A DNA stretch of 64,000 nt from Karstenula rhodostoma CBS 690.94 (Eukaryota; Ascomycota; Dothideomycetes; Pleosporales; Didymosphaeriaceae), in assembly GCA_010093485.1 (NCBI GenBank), contig MU001492.1, forward strand, positions 1,411,122 through 1,475,121. The letters run 5' to 3'. The notes beneath the pieces are model-generated. The model was not told where the DNA came from. It worked only from the letters and a program-made list of their open reading frames with translations, and searched no databases. Below are positions 54,679 to 64,000 of the stretch, one piece after another; position 1 is the first letter of the stretch; every line of letters begins with the position of its first letter. The translations under genes and the position numbers were made by a program.

Positions 54679-55266
54679 CTAATTACTGATCCGCACACAC
54701 GCCACATCTACAATCTTCCCCAACTTTCCCTTCATCTCTTCACCAACGCCGTGCTCCGAACACACACTCCGCAACTCGACCGCCGCGCAAGCCGCCAAAA
54801 ACCTCTGCCCAGGCTGCACGTATGACAGGAAGATGTCCTCTCCCTCGCCCCTGCACGCCTGGAACCGTCCCCCATCGTGCCACAGCGTCGGGATTCCAGA
54901 ATCATTGAGCTGGATGTCGACTGGCACGGTGCCGTTGTTGTTCTCGAAAGCGAGGGGCTGGCCGTCTGGCACGGTTGCCGTGCCGCCGGGGGTGATGGTG
55001 AGGCTGACGGCGGCTTGGGCGATGCGCGGGTCGGAGCCGAATTTGTAGAGAAGGCCGCGGGAGGAGAAGGAGGTAAGGACTGCGTGGCCATTGGAGGCGG
55101 CGAGGTACCAGGTGCCGCTGTTGAGGGCGTCCACGGGTGCAGGAGCGTTGCCATCGGGGGTGTACATGAGATTGAAGGTTGGGGACGTGGATATCCCGCG
55201 TGTGGTGAAAGTGGGGGCTGCAGAGGCGAGGCCCAGGAGAGAGAGGGAGGCGAGGGTGAATTGCAT
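54679..55266 (-). CDS. Small secreted protein, 195 aa
   Basis: Single exon from ATG 55266. A signal peptide is clear (MQFTLASLSLLGLASA, cut before AP or after). The mature part is about 178 residues with three or four cysteines (FQACRG, LAACAAVELRSVC, VDVACVR), beta-rich patterns (NLMYTPDG, TWYLAASNGHAVL, VSLTITPGGTATVP, QPLAFENNNGTVPVDIQLND) and two possible N-glycosylation sites. The layout recalls fungal cell-surface or secreted proteins of unknown function (DUF7907-type), but I would not assign a family. Small size and secretion make it the sort of protein often listed as an effector candidate; that is only inference. Confidence 0.8.
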   Translation of the reverse strand: MQFTLASLSLLGLASAAPTFTTRGISTSPTFNLMYTPDGNAPAPVDALNSGTWYLAASNGHAVLTSFSSRGLLYKFGSDPRIAQAAVSLTITPGGTATVPDGQPLAFENNNGTVPVDIQLNDSGIPTLWHDGGRFQACRGEGEDIFLSYVQPGQRFLAACAAVELRSVCSEHGVGEEMKGKLGKIVDVACVRISN

Positions 55267-56008
55267 GGTAGGTTATTAAAGTTGAGATAAAGGCTTATTG
55301 GAGTGGGTATTGTTGTAGGATTGTGGAATGTGAAGTTATTGTGCTTGTGGATTTCTGGAGCGATCGTGCTGCACTTTATAGCTGTCTGGTCAATATTCAG
55401 GCCGACGACAAGACTGTTGCATGGCGATGGCTGCGACGACATTGTGTTCCACAGGCAATAGACATTCCAATGTCTTGTGGAGACCGTTCCACGCACACCG
55501 CTCCGTCGTGTAGACAGTGCGTTCGCATCCTGTAGTCGATCAATACCAATGGGCTATTTTTGAGCCATAACGACTTATCGTATAAGCCTCCATATTGAAT
55601 TATTGTATAAGCCTCAATGAAGAATATACGAAGGAGCATGTGGCGACCTCCGCGCTCAGCCAATGTACTCAAAACTTGGTTGCTTTGTAGTGACGCTGAC
55701 AAGTAACGGTAACACTCAGGGTGAGGTGTCCCAATAGAGCTCCGCCCCAGTACGTGACAGCAGCGGGTCATACTGATATTGGACGACCACAAGCAAAGCC
55801 AAAGCTGCGCAGAGTGTCACGAGGACCATTTAGAGGCGGTATAGCAGGATAGGATTCGAAGGGGATGGTAGTGCAAAGGAAGCGCGTCGCGCGTCCTGAG
55901 TAGCGTCAGTAGCGCGTCATCGCCCAACCCACCAACTTTTCTTATCGATAAAAGATTTGACCTTTGGAAGTCTGCACAACGCGGCAGACCACCGCACCAC
56001 ATCACATA
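55267..56008. other. Intergenic interval, divergent promoters
   Basis: About 740 bp between the secreted protein gene (minus) and elp4 (plus). An imperfect repeat of TATCGTATAAGCCTC / TATTGTATAAGCCTC occurs near 55575-55617. No gene recognised; a 131-codon minus frame (55792-55397) is not family-like. Confidence 0.5.
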
Positions 56009-57263
56009 ATGGCTTTCCGAAAACGCAATGTAGCGCTCGCTCGCTCACCAGCTGAAAGTCCCGCCGCCGAAGCCCCCTCGTCACCCGCCTCACACGCTCC
56101 TGCCGCCGCGCCCACGCCCGGCACGCGCCCCTCACCCATAGACGGCCGCCCCACCACATCCACCGGCACCCCGTCTCTCGACTCCATTCTCGCCGGGCAT
56201 GCAGGCCTACCGCTGGGCAATAGTGTTCTGATCGGCGAGTCGGGCACGACAGACTATGCGGGCGCACTGCTGCGCTTCTATGCGGCCGAGGGCGTGGTGC
56301 AGGGACACCAGGTGCATGTGGTAGGCATGGGGGAGGTCTGGGGACGCGAGCTGCCGGGGATAGCAGAGGAGAAGGACAAGCGGCGGGAGGGCAAGGAGCG
56401 CGCGGAGAAGATGAAGATTGCGTGGCGGTACGAGGGGCTGGGGGCGCATGGCAGTTCGCGCGAGAGAGGTGCGTTGTATATACTTCTTGGAACGAATTGC
56501 AATTGTTTGAGTTTGAGTGTTTTGAAGAGTGTCTAAGTTCGATGCAGGTTCCCCTGCTCCGAGCACGGGTGATGCCGCAGGCGAGGCTGCCGTGTTCTGC
56601 CATACGTTCGATCTTGCGAGGAGGCTTACGCTTCCTGTGGGCTCAGCGATAGATTACATCCCCATACCGCGGACGACTGGATCGCCGTTTGCTGAGATCC
56701 TGAAGAACCTACAGAAGCAGATAGCCAAATCGTCGCCGGGCTCGATACATCGGCTCGTCATACCATCGCTCCTTTCACCTGCACTCTATGCCTCGGGTGC
56801 TTCACATCCGTCCGTGGTCCTCCCCTTTCTCCACGGACTCCGCGCTCTGCTCCGCAAGTATTCAACGCGTCTCACGGCTGTCATTACACTTCCTCTGACG
56901 CTCTATCCTCGGTCGTCAGGCGTCGTGCGCTGGATGGAGATTCTATCCGATGGCGTCTTCGAGCTGTCGCCGTTCCCATACTCGCATATGGAGTCGCTCG
57001 CTACGTCGGCGGGTACAACCATGGATGAGGAGCGACCACAGGGCATATTCGCGGTGCATAAGCTGCCTGTGTTCCATGAGAGAGGCGGTGGAGGCAGCAC
57101 CGAAGGACTAGGTGAAGATCTGGCGTTCACTCTGTCGAGACGGAAGTTTGTGGTTGCAAAATTTAGTCTGCCGCCGATGGAGGGTGACACAGAGGCACAG
57201 GAAGCTGCTGTGAGGGAGGCGAGCGGGAATGCGATGCCGCGGAAACAGGACCTTGAGTTCTGA
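56009..57263 (+). CDS. elp4: Elongator complex subunit Elp4 (PAXNEB)
   Basis: Two exons, 56009-56468 and 56548-57263, 391 residues; the 79-nt intron runs GTGCGT ... GATGCAG, joined in phase 1. The start MAFRKRNVALARSP is typical of fungal Elp4. Marks: a Ser/Pro/Ala-rich linker, then TGTPSLDSILAGHAGLPLGNSVLIGES (about residues 50-76; here Gly-Glu-Ser in place of a P-loop), YAAEGVVQGHQVHVVG, KMKIAWRYEG, FCHTFDLARRL, RLVIPSLLSPALY, FLHGLRALLRKY and SPFPYSH. The end carries KFVVAKFSLPPMEGD. Elp4 forms the Elp456 hexameric RecA-like ring of Elongator, needed for mcm5/ncm5 modification of U34 in tRNAs. An ATG at 55964 lies upstream but adds residues unlike the family. Confidence 0.93.
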
Positions 57264-57441
57264 GTTGTTGGGTGGCATAGGATTTGCGGCCCTTTAGCAT
57301 GCATCGGTGTATTGGCCTCATTCAACATGCATCATGAATGCCTTATGACTCCATGTCTCTTCGACTCTTGTCTTTCCTCTTGGAACGCATCTTGTGTGGT
57401 CCGCAAATGTTCAGATGTGTGGCCTGATCCTGCACGGTGGT

Positions 57442-57690
57442 TTAATATTCTTCCTCGCTGTCCTCCCTCAGTAGCTCATCCATCTCGATACCCTCCCAGC
57501 CACCACTCCCAGCTCCACCTTGCAAGTTCCTGGCGTACACGCTGTTGTAGGATGCATGTCGCGGGTTGAATGTGATGCCGGCGACCCGAGCGCGGAAGTC
57601 GTTCCCTAAGCACGAGGACAGCGCCAAAAACGCAAGGAAGAACAAGAACGGTACGCCGAGCAGCAGCACAAGTAGCAGAATAACGTTCAT
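57442..57690 (-). CDS. Small single-pass membrane protein (82 aa)
   Basis: ATG 57690. Residues about 2-26 form one strong hydrophobic helix (NVILLLVLLLGVPFLFFLAF). The rest is soluble and moves from basic (RARVAG) to acidic at the end (MDELLREDSEEEY). The single-helix-plus-acidic-tail layout suits a small ER or Golgi protein, but I do not recognise a family. It lies between the elp4 3' end and the divergent EF-hand gene, 171 bp from the latter's start, so the two may share a promoter. Confidence 0.55.
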   Translation of the reverse strand: MNVILLLVLLLGVPFLFFLAFLALSSCLGNDFRARVAGITFNPRHASYNSVYARNLQGGAGSGGWEGIEMDELLREDSEEEY

Positions 57691-57861
57691 GTCGTTCACG
57701 TTGGCGTGGGAGAACGAAAATGGAGCGTGCCCACGTGAAAACGAAGCTTAAAGAAAGTGACGTCGGACCGCCGTTTCACCGGCCGACCCCTGTCGAGATA
57801 GATTGACCTCCGCAATGTCCAGATGGCAACTGCGCGACAACTTTTCACGTACTCACACACA

Positions 57862-58547
57862 ATGAATAGAGCACTCCGGATACCGATCGGTGCGCTGGCC
57901 CTGCTAGCCAGCGCGCCAAGTGCCGCTGCACATGGCGGGCACGAGGGCAGCGATGGGCACCAGATTGTCGTTGCGCCGGACGCGGACTGGGCGACTCGAC
58001 ATATGGCCGGTACGCACGCGCTCACTGCGCCGGGGCGAAGGGGTATCTGACGATGGCTACAGAGGAACACCACATCTCCGCATTCGACGCAGGCACCTTC
58101 TTCACGTTGCACGACTACGACTCGACGGGTCTGTGGACGACGGTCGACATCCGGCGCACGTACGGCCTGAACGACCCTTCCACGTCGCACATCTCCGAGA
58201 CAAAGAAACAGATGGTCGTGCAGACCGTCATGGATATGTTCGACGCCAACAAAGACGGGGGAATATCCGCGGCGGAGTACTACGAGAAGGACCACGAGGG
58301 CGTCAAGTTGCCGGACTTTGGCATGGGGCCCGGACACCATGGAGACGACGAGTACGAGTATGAGATTCACCACTGGGAGAAATATCACAGTGGGGACGAT
58401 GTGAAGGAGGAAGATTTGAATCATCCTGAGGATATTGAGCATTTCAGGATGCATGAGGAGCAGGAGCGGAAGCAGGAGGAGTGGGAGAAGGCGGAGCGCG
58501 CGGGGATTGTGGAGAAGAACATCCCGGCGAAATTCAGGGTTAATTGA
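57862..58547 (+). CDS. Secreted EF-hand protein, Ssp120/nucleobindin-like
   Basis: Two exons, 57862-58009 and 58063-58547, 210 residues; intron of 53 nt, phase 1. The signal peptide is MNRALRIPIGALALLASAPSAAA, after which the mature chain starts HGGHEG. Two EF-hands: LHDYDSTGLWTTVDI (about residue 67) and MFDANKDGGISAAEYYE (about residue 113); the second has the usual D-x-N/D-x-D-G spacing, the first is weaker. The last third is acidic and His/Glu-rich and ends in a charged helix (HEEQERKQEEWEKAER). This is the layout of yeast Ssp120, a luminal Ca2+-binding partner of the Emp47 cargo receptor in the ER-Golgi path. The final residues FRVN are not HDEL/KDEL. A start at 57823 is possible but would spoil the signal peptide. 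Confidence 0.88.
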
Positions 58548-58673
58548 GTGGAGGGCGTGTTTTGGCGTTTTGGGAGGAGATGATACCAAGGGACAGGTGT
58601 TGTATACGTATTGTAATGTGCTGATGATTCTGGGTATGTCTAGATGATTATGCGGAGGCTTGGTATTTGGGCG

Positions 58674-60230
58674 TCATGCCGCCGCAAGGCTTGATGTCGC
58701 ACCAATCCAGATGTCGAATACCACGTGCAGCACGCCCGGCGCATATGTCTTCACTTTCTCCACATGCTCGCACTTCACTTCTCCCCGTAGCCCAGCGGCG
58801 TCCACGTACCCTTCTATCTCCGTCACCACCTGCGCCTTCCTCTGCTCGACATCGCTCATACCGACGTTCTCATGCGCGTGGATCCACCCGCCTAGCCCCT
58901 TGTCAATCATGCCCACAGCGGTCCTCCAAGAGAGATTAGAAGAAGGCAAGAACCCGCAATTGACATGCCGGACAGGCGGCAGGCTAATCACGCGTTTCGT
59001 TTCCGCAAGATCCTCTAGCGCAAACTCGTTCGAATGCGCAAAGACGATCAAGTCGGTGCTCTCGCTCGGTGGTTCTGACGGCCCATGCCCACGCTCTATG
59101 ACCTGCGTCCGCCACCCGTTCAGCTTCGCGCCTCTCTGCAATCCCTCAATACTCCACGGGTTCAGCTCCCAGCACAGCACTTTACTGACGCCAGCCTTCA
59201 GGTATGGAAATACGAAATAGCCAATGCCCGCGTAGAGGTCAACACTTGTGCAACCCCCGGCCTCGGCGACAGAAGAAGTCACAGAGGGCAGGTTTAGGAT
59301 ACGTGTCTTCTCTCGAATGTTGCCCCGGCTGAACATGGTGTAGAGGGGAGCCCAAGTCTGGGGTATACCATTCTGGGTGTGTGTGACCCAGAGAGCAGCG
59401 TCGAAGTCTGCAGTAGTGGGCGATTCGAGGGTCTGTGGTGAGTGCAGAGGACCGAAGAAGCCATAGATCGGCGTGAGATTTACCGGGCTGCGCAAGATAT
59501 TCTCCACCGATGTCCCATCGAGGTTCTTGGGAAACCCATCCGATGATGTTGCTTGAGGAGGTATACCGGCGTTGATGGCGATATGCGTTACTCCTACACG
59601 GGCGGCGACATGTGCCCAGAACGGCTGGAAGTCGGGCGAATTGAGCAACAATGCTTTAGAGAGGCTGCTCCCGTACAGCGAGGTGAAGTTATTGCGAGGT
59701 AGGAGGAGCATAGGCTGGTAAATCGTATACGAGGACGGAAAATCGGCGACCAGGGCGTTCACCGAGGAACCTAAAGAATCCAACAGCTCTGGCGGCAAGG
59801 CCTCTAGGCTCTCCTTCACAATCTTGAGAAAGGGACTACTCTTCGCAGGATCGAAGTAGTCCCGGGGCAGGGGATATGAGGTCGCTATTATCTCCAATTT
59901 GATGTCCTCCAGACCATACGTTTTGAAAACAAAGTCGTACGTAACTTCCGGCGGTACTGGCCGTTGTGATTCTATGGAATCGATTAGGGAAATTACGACA
60001 GTCGTGAAGATGCTCCTGTATGGCTCGGTCGATGGCTCCCCAGTCGTGGCGGTCCTGTGGCTTACAATTCCTTTCTTTTTGTTGAGCATCTTCCGCTCTT
60101 CAAGAGCTGTCTTGACGCGCTTGACATGTCGCTGTGGAACCATGAGCTCCACGCATTCTAGCGGGGCACTGATAATCTCTCCCTCTTTCATAGTGCGGTC
60201 CGTTGCCGCTAACTGTGTTAACTTTGACAT
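58674..60230 (-). CDS. trm12: tRNA wybutosine-synthesis protein 2 (Trm12/TYW2)
   Basis: Single exon, 518 residues from ATG 60230 (MSKLTQLAATDR); an apparent extension to 60236 uses GTG. The C-terminal half has the class I methyltransferase fold: SVDLYAGIGYFVFPYLKAG (AdoMet motif I), VLCWELNPWSIEGLQRGAKL, and VNCGFLPSS. The TYW2 core AWAPLYTMFSRGNIREKTRI-type stretch reads TWAPLYTMFSRGNIREKTR, and FLPRNN-like LLPRNNFTSL lies before it. The enzyme moves the alpha-amino-alpha-carboxypropyl group of AdoMet to yW-86 at G37 of tRNAPhe, the step after Tyw1. Neighbour of elp4 within about 2 kb; both act on anticodon loops. Confidence 0.92.
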   Translation of the reverse strand: MSKLTQLAATDRTMKEGEIISAPLECVELMVPQRHVKRVKTALEERKMLNKKKGIVSHRTATTGEPSTEPYRSIFTTVVISLIDSIESQRPVPPEVTYDFVFKTYGLEDIKLEIIATSYPLPRDYFDPAKSSPFLKIVKESLEALPPELLDSLGSSVNALVADFPSSYTIYQPMLLLPRNNFTSLYGSSLSKALLLNSPDFQPFWAHVAARVGVTHIAINAGIPPQATSSDGFPKNLDGTSVENILRSPVNLTPIYGFFGPLHSPQTLESPTTADFDAALWVTHTQNGIPQTWAPLYTMFSRGNIREKTRILNLPSVTSSVAEAGGCTSVDLYAGIGYFVFPYLKAGVSKVLCWELNPWSIEGLQRGAKLNGWRTQVIERGHGPSEPPSESTDLIVFAHSNEFALEDLAETKRVISLPPVRHVNCGFLPSSNLSWRTAVGMIDKGLGGWIHAHENVGMSDVEQRKAQVVTEIEGYVDAAGLRGEVKCEHVEKVKTYAPGVLHVVFDIWIGATSSLAAA

Positions 60231-60506
60231 TTTCACGGATGCCTAGTTAAACGGCAGAATTGATCTCGACGGCGTGAGACGTGCTTTTCAATTGTCAATG
60301 CCCGCGGGCAACCATAAACTCTTTGACGCAATATAATATCGGGCTAGACGTCAAGGACCCTGGCACGAGAACGCATTTTACGTTTCAAAGTCTAGGCGGT
60401 CGTTAGGAGGAAGCTTGTACCCCGCCCCCACCAATCGCACGGCCACCGGTGTATCTTCAGGTTGCACTCTCACTCCTAACATCACCTCTATACAACTGCA
60501 CCCGCC

Positions 60507-61499
60507 ATGTCTCTCACAAATCTCGATTTGATCAATGCGGTCGACGGGTGATTCTCTTCCCCAATTTCCCTCTACATCTATTGACATCTCTGCAGCTTCC
60601 CCTACGACCAGGTCGACCCCGACCTCTACGCCGCCAGCATATCCACCTACTACGAACTCCGCGTAACAGACCACGCCTACGCGCTCGGTTTCATCCTCCC
60701 CTCCGTCGCCGAAGTCTTCCGGGGCGTAGCGCACTGGGACCTCGATGACGAAGACCGCATCCTCACGCTTACCGGCGGCACCACCGCGGCCGAACGCTCC
60801 GCTGTCGTTGCCACCACGCTCGAAGCCCTGCGCAAGACCGGCCATTTCAAGGTGCTGGATAAATGGCGGAACGAGTTGTACGCCGTTTACGGACGCAACA
60901 AAGAGCTGCTGTTTGACGTGGAGCGTGCTGCGAGTCCGCTGTTCGGCGTTGTCACGTACGGTGTGCACTTGACGGCTTATGTGAAGAAGGAGGATGGACT
61001 GAGGATATGGGTGCCCCGGAGGGCCAAGACGAAGCAAACGTACGGGGGCATGCTGGATAATGCGGTTGCGGGCGGGATTGCCTCGGGTGAAGTCGTGTTT
61101 GAGAGCTTGGTTCGCGAGTGCGCGGAGGAGGCCTCGCTGCCGGAAGACTTGGTGAGGAGTACGGCGAAGTCTGTGGGGTGCATCACGTATTTCTACGTTA
61201 GAGATAAGAGCGCGGGTGGGGAGACGGGACTGATGCAGCCGGAGGTGGAGTATGTCTACGACCTCGAGTTGCCTGAGGACGTCGTACCCAAGCCGGGCGA
61301 TGACGAGGTCGAAGAGTTCTATCTGTGGACTGTAGACGAGGTCAAGGAGCATCTGGCGAAGGGCGAGTTCAAGCCGAACTGCGCGGCGGTTATGATCGAC
61401 TTTTTCATACGGCACGGCATGCTGACACCAGAGAACGAGAAAGACTTCATCGAGATTGTGGCGCGGCTGCACCGCAAATTCGAATTTCCTACCGTATAG
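60507..61499 (+). CDS. Nudix hydrolase with DUF4743, YJR142W-like
   Basis: Two exons, 60507-60547 and 60596-61499, 314 residues; a 48-nt intron starts GTGATT and ends ATTGACATCTCTGCAG, phase 2. The N-terminal half (DUF4743) has FPYDQVDPDLY, ALGFILPSVAEVFRG. The Nudix box (about residues 175-197) reads GGIASGE ... REC-A-EEA, matching G-x5-E-x7-R-E-U-x-E-E with the final Gly replaced by Ser. Upstream, RAKTKQTYGGMLDNAVAGGI is the family's substrate strand. Yeast YJR142W of this group removes phosphate from damaged thiamine diphosphate forms, so a role in thiamine-phosphate repair is likely by family. It is cytosolic or mitochondrial; no clear presequence. Confidence 0.9.
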
Positions 61500-61662
61500 A
61501 GCAGGATGTAGAAGATCTAAGGACGCCTCTCACTCTGGGGGTATCCGTGAAGCAAAAGAGACTAGACAACCCAATGATACCACTCCGCCTTTTTCCCTGA
61601 ACGCCGGCCATGCTGTTGTTGCGTGCTTCGTGATTCCTTTCCTGGGACAACGGACTATGCGC

Positions 61663-62156
61663 CTACTGGCGCTTGACGAGCAGATAGAGGTGCTCGATCT
61701 TCAAGCCGGTCAGTTTCCTATACGGACCGGACATGACCAGCAGCAGTCCTCCGAATGAGAGATAGACCTTGCTGCGCGACGGTTAGCTCTGGGCATTGCG
61801 ACATGTTTGCCTGCGCATACTGACCTGTTGCCGTTACTTTCCTCGCCAGTCACCCTGTACACCTTCCCGTAGCACACGTAATCGTACATATCCGCCAGCG
61901 TCTGTTCTCCGCTCCTTTGCACGTCTCTCCACCCTGACTTTGCATCTTCCTTTACGCCGTCCAGTCGGATGGTGTTGGCTAGGACGATTGAGAGACGCTC
62001 GCCGCGCTCGACGGGGAACAGCTCATGGTTTATGTCGAGGGTGAGGTCAACCGAGTTATCATCGGAGAGACCTCTGAGGCGCGAGACGCGGTCATATTGG
62101 CCAGAGTTGACGTCGTTGATAGAGAAGGTGTCTTCGAAGAGGGTTGCGTCGGTCAT
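61663..62156 (-). CDS. rpb8: RNA polymerase I/II/III common subunit Rpb8 (RPABC3)
   Basis: Two exons, 62156-61825 and 61771-61663, 146 residues, exactly the usual length. The 53-nt intron runs GTCAGT ... GAGCTAACCGTCGCGCAG, phase 2. Marks: MTDATLFEDTFSINDVNSGQ, YDRVSRL, LTLDINHELFPVERGERL, IVLANTI, GWRDVQR, TLADMYDYVCYGKVYRV; the second exon encodes KVYLSFGGLLLVMSGPYRKL and ends HLYLLVKRQ. It is the OB-fold subunit shared by all three nuclear RNA polymerases. Convergent with the Nudix gene, whose stop is 163 bp away. Confidence 0.95.
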
Positions 62157-62693
62157 GGCGGGCTGTTCGGCTTTGCGCGTGCGCTGAAGGGTTTTTCGGA
62201 ACGGAACCGCTCGAACGGCAGATTACGGTATCGCGAAAGTGGAGGGCAATGGTTGTTGAGGGCGGGAACCGGGGTTGTGCGGGAGCTCCAAGCTGTTCAA
62301 AGCGGGACGTGAAAGAAAGAAAAGATCTCAAAGCTCCAGAGAAGTGAACCCGGCGCAGTGGTTTCCCCGAGCCTCCGGGCTATGCCGCATCCCTCGTGGA
62401 GATTCCCCGCGTCTACAGCAGCAAACACGACATCTCACGCCTCGAGACAGCGAAGATAAGACATCCAACAGACTGCGCAACCTCGGATACCCCCATTCGC
62501 CAAGCACCAAACTTATTCAGGCCTGTTACTTCATTGTCCGGCGGCTCGGCGGCTCTCGTTCACCTCCCGAAGCTCCCAGCGAGCTCTCACGTCCGCCTAG
62601 GGCAGCTCAGCCTCACTCACCTTCACCCTTCTACGTGCTCGATAATCGCTGTGACATGCGAGACGCAAGCGCTCGCACCCGAGAGCCTACTAT
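62157..62693. other. Divergent promoter interval between rpb8 and the F-box gene
   Basis: About 537 bp. It must contain both promoters and 5' UTRs. Long open frames crossing it (for example plus 62396-62836) are not family-like. Nothing else recognised. Confidence 0.5.
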
Positions 62694-64000
62694 ATGAGCG
62701 CGCTCAACGACCTGCTGCGCCTCTACCAACACCTCGGTTTCCCGCCCATCGACATGCCGCCCTCGCTCTTCGACGATGTGGACAGCCGAGAACCGACCCC
62801 TTCGCTGCGCGATGTCGACCTCGACTCCTTCCATGAACATGGCAAGAACAAAGAGCAGACGTCGCCGTTCCTGCAGCTACCCAACGACCTATTTCGATGC
62901 GTGATGGACTACCTGGACCGAGAATCCGCCTGGTCTCTGAAACGCGTTTGCAAGGGCATGTCGACCTCCAAGGCCATAAATGAGCTGCTGTATCGGTACC
63001 CGCTACAGTTGAACGATGTCAAGGACATCAGGCTGGGCGACTGGAACTACAGGCCATTGGGCCAGGCGCGCTGGAACGCCTTGAAGTCGAGCATCAACGA
63101 TAAGAACCGACACTATGTGCAGAAGCTCGCGCTAAGCCACTGGTGTAGCATCGGCGACTTCAAGTGGATAGAGGAAAACTTGCCTTCTCTTACCAGCTTG
63201 GATCTGTCGGCTATTAAGGACTTCGTCTGGACGCCTGAGGAGACCTGGACGTGGAAGGCACTGTCCGAAGCTTGCCCTAAGCTTTTCGCGCGCTTAGAAG
63301 AGCTGGAGGTGTCGAATTGGGCTGATTACACCGCGCATTCGCGCATCGAGTACAGCTATGCGTACAATGACTATCGTTTCAAGCAGCAGTTTCGCTTGTC
63401 GCGGCGACGAGACGGTGGGTCTGTTGCAAAGACGATCTTTCCTCTGTGCAAGAAGCTGAAGACCCTGGTAAGTCTTTTCACTACTAGCACTATGCCTCGT
63501 CGACTATAGTATTCCTTTTCACCTGGATGTCTACCATTCCGGGCCAACAGCGTGCTGGCACGTTTCATGCCGAAATAAAGAAGCTGAGCTAACGATATAG
63601 GCTATCCGCGAGCGTTACTCCGGGTTTCATACTTGGAACGAGTGGGAAGTTCACCAACGCGTATGTTGCCTCATAGATGGCATCAAAAACTACTGCCCGC
63701 CTACCCTGACGAAGTTACGAGTTCATGATTATGGTATGTTGATCCAAGTCTTTCCCCCGCTCGTATATCAACAAGACACAGCCCCTTACCGTTCGCTCTT
63801 CTCGACCGATGCATCCACGTGGTCAAACATCAAAGTGGTGGAGATCGGTCTCTATTCATGGATGGAGGATCGCCGCGACCGGGATGTGATCGGACCGATA
63901 CCCTATCGGATTACGCAAGGTCATCATCACCGCGAGGAAGAGGAAGCATTCGATGACAAGACATACGATGATTGCAAGCGGATTCACATGGAGCTCGGTA
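62694..64000 (+). CDS. F-box protein (3' end beyond window)
   Basis: First exon 62694-63467, then a 133-nt intron (GTAAGT ... GCTAACGATATAG), then exon 2 from 63601 open to the window end. Start ATG 62694 (MSALNDLLRLYQHLGF). The F-box lies at about residues 60-100: FLQLPNDLFRCVMDYLDRES, then WSLKRVCKGM. After it come leucine-rich-type elements (VQKLALSHWC, LPSLTSLDLS, LEELEVSNW, LKTLAIRERY), suggesting diverged LRR-like repeats or a fungal F-box substrate domain. The last visible part has a His/Glu-rich segment (GHHHREEEEAF). F-box proteins are the substrate adapters of SCF ubiquitin ligases; the target is unknown. The gene continues past base 64000. Confidence 0.8.

Noticed and set aside
54732..55496. 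254-codon minus-strand frame overlapping the small secreted protein
   Set aside because: It is the other frame of the same strand, Pro/Ser-rich, with no signal peptide at its start; the 195-codon frame has a clear signal peptide and balanced composition.
55917..56603. 228-codon minus-strand frame rich in Arg, Pro and Ala
   Set aside because: Antisense to elp4 in GC-rich sequence; composition is typical of a shadow frame.
60378..61472. 364-codon open frame on the minus strand
   Set aside because: It is fully antisense to the Nudix/DUF4743 gene, whose plus-strand reading has a matching Nudix box and family N-terminus. The minus reading has no recognised motif.
1..64000. CRISPR arrays, insertion sequences, prophage or bacterial operon signals
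   Set aside because: None seen; the window is fungal nuclear DNA with spliceosomal introns throughout.

Overview
This is nuclear DNA from a filamentous ascomycete (Pezizomycotina). Genes carry short GT-AG introns, mostly 43-80 nt, often with CTAAC/CTGAC-like branch points just before the acceptor. Genes lie on both strands with moderate spacing. The protein set includes SEC1, SUV3, KEI1, HAK-type K+ transport, ELP4, TRM12, RPB8, an AA9 polysaccharide monooxygenase, a GPI-type GH76 mannanase and a DUF7708/NACHT STAND protein. The gene set would suit a dothideomycete such as one of the Pleosporales, but that is inference. No rRNA, tRNA, CRISPR array or recognisable transposon was found. Exon joins were worked out by hand from reading frame, splice consensus and recalled family sequence, so treat them as models.

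Layout. 1-1589: 5' part of a STAND NTPase on the minus strand. 2.6-15.4 kb: mostly housekeeping genes, namely dib1-like, sec1, suv3 (sharing a 442-bp divergent promoter with sec1), kei1, a GH2 glycosidase and a tiny membrane protein. 16.1-24.1 kb: minus-strand lineage-type genes, namely two neighbours with a C2HC-like finger (one interrupted by an in-frame TAA), an SGNH-hydrolase-like protein and a coiled-coil protein. 24.4-27.3 kb: an eight-exon HAK/KUP potassium transporter. 27.3-30.1 kb: gene-poor. 30.1-32.8 kb: a Cys-rich single-pass membrane protein and a SET-domain protein with a hydrophobic N-terminus.

33.1-43.0 kb is the most unusual part: five consecutive minus-strand genes that appear to be strongly diverged paralogues of one family I do not recognise. 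Four have a variable, charged, low-complexity N-terminus (NLS-like in at least three), a conserved region A with a G-M-E-x-F-L / G-V-D / E-F-P pattern, a variable linker and a C-terminal helical region B built on L-L-S-V-x-V-Q-R-L-V. The fifth keeps only region B.

44.3-49.4 kb: a four-exon AA9 LPMO; a divergent pair encoding a TIM-barrel (PEP-hydrolase-like) protein and a UPF0261/Tm-1-like protein, the two halves of the plant Tm-1 protein; and a GPI-type GH76 enzyme whose 3' end carries a 43-bp tandem duplication. 50.2-51.8 kb: a fucose-permease-like MFS transporter. 51.8-54.7 kb: gene-poor. 54.7-64.0 kb: compact again, with a small secreted protein, elp4, a tiny membrane protein, a secreted EF-hand protein, trm12 (TYW2), a Nudix/DUF4743 enzyme, rpb8 and an F-box gene cut by the right edge. 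elp4 and trm12 both act on tRNA anticodon-loop modification.
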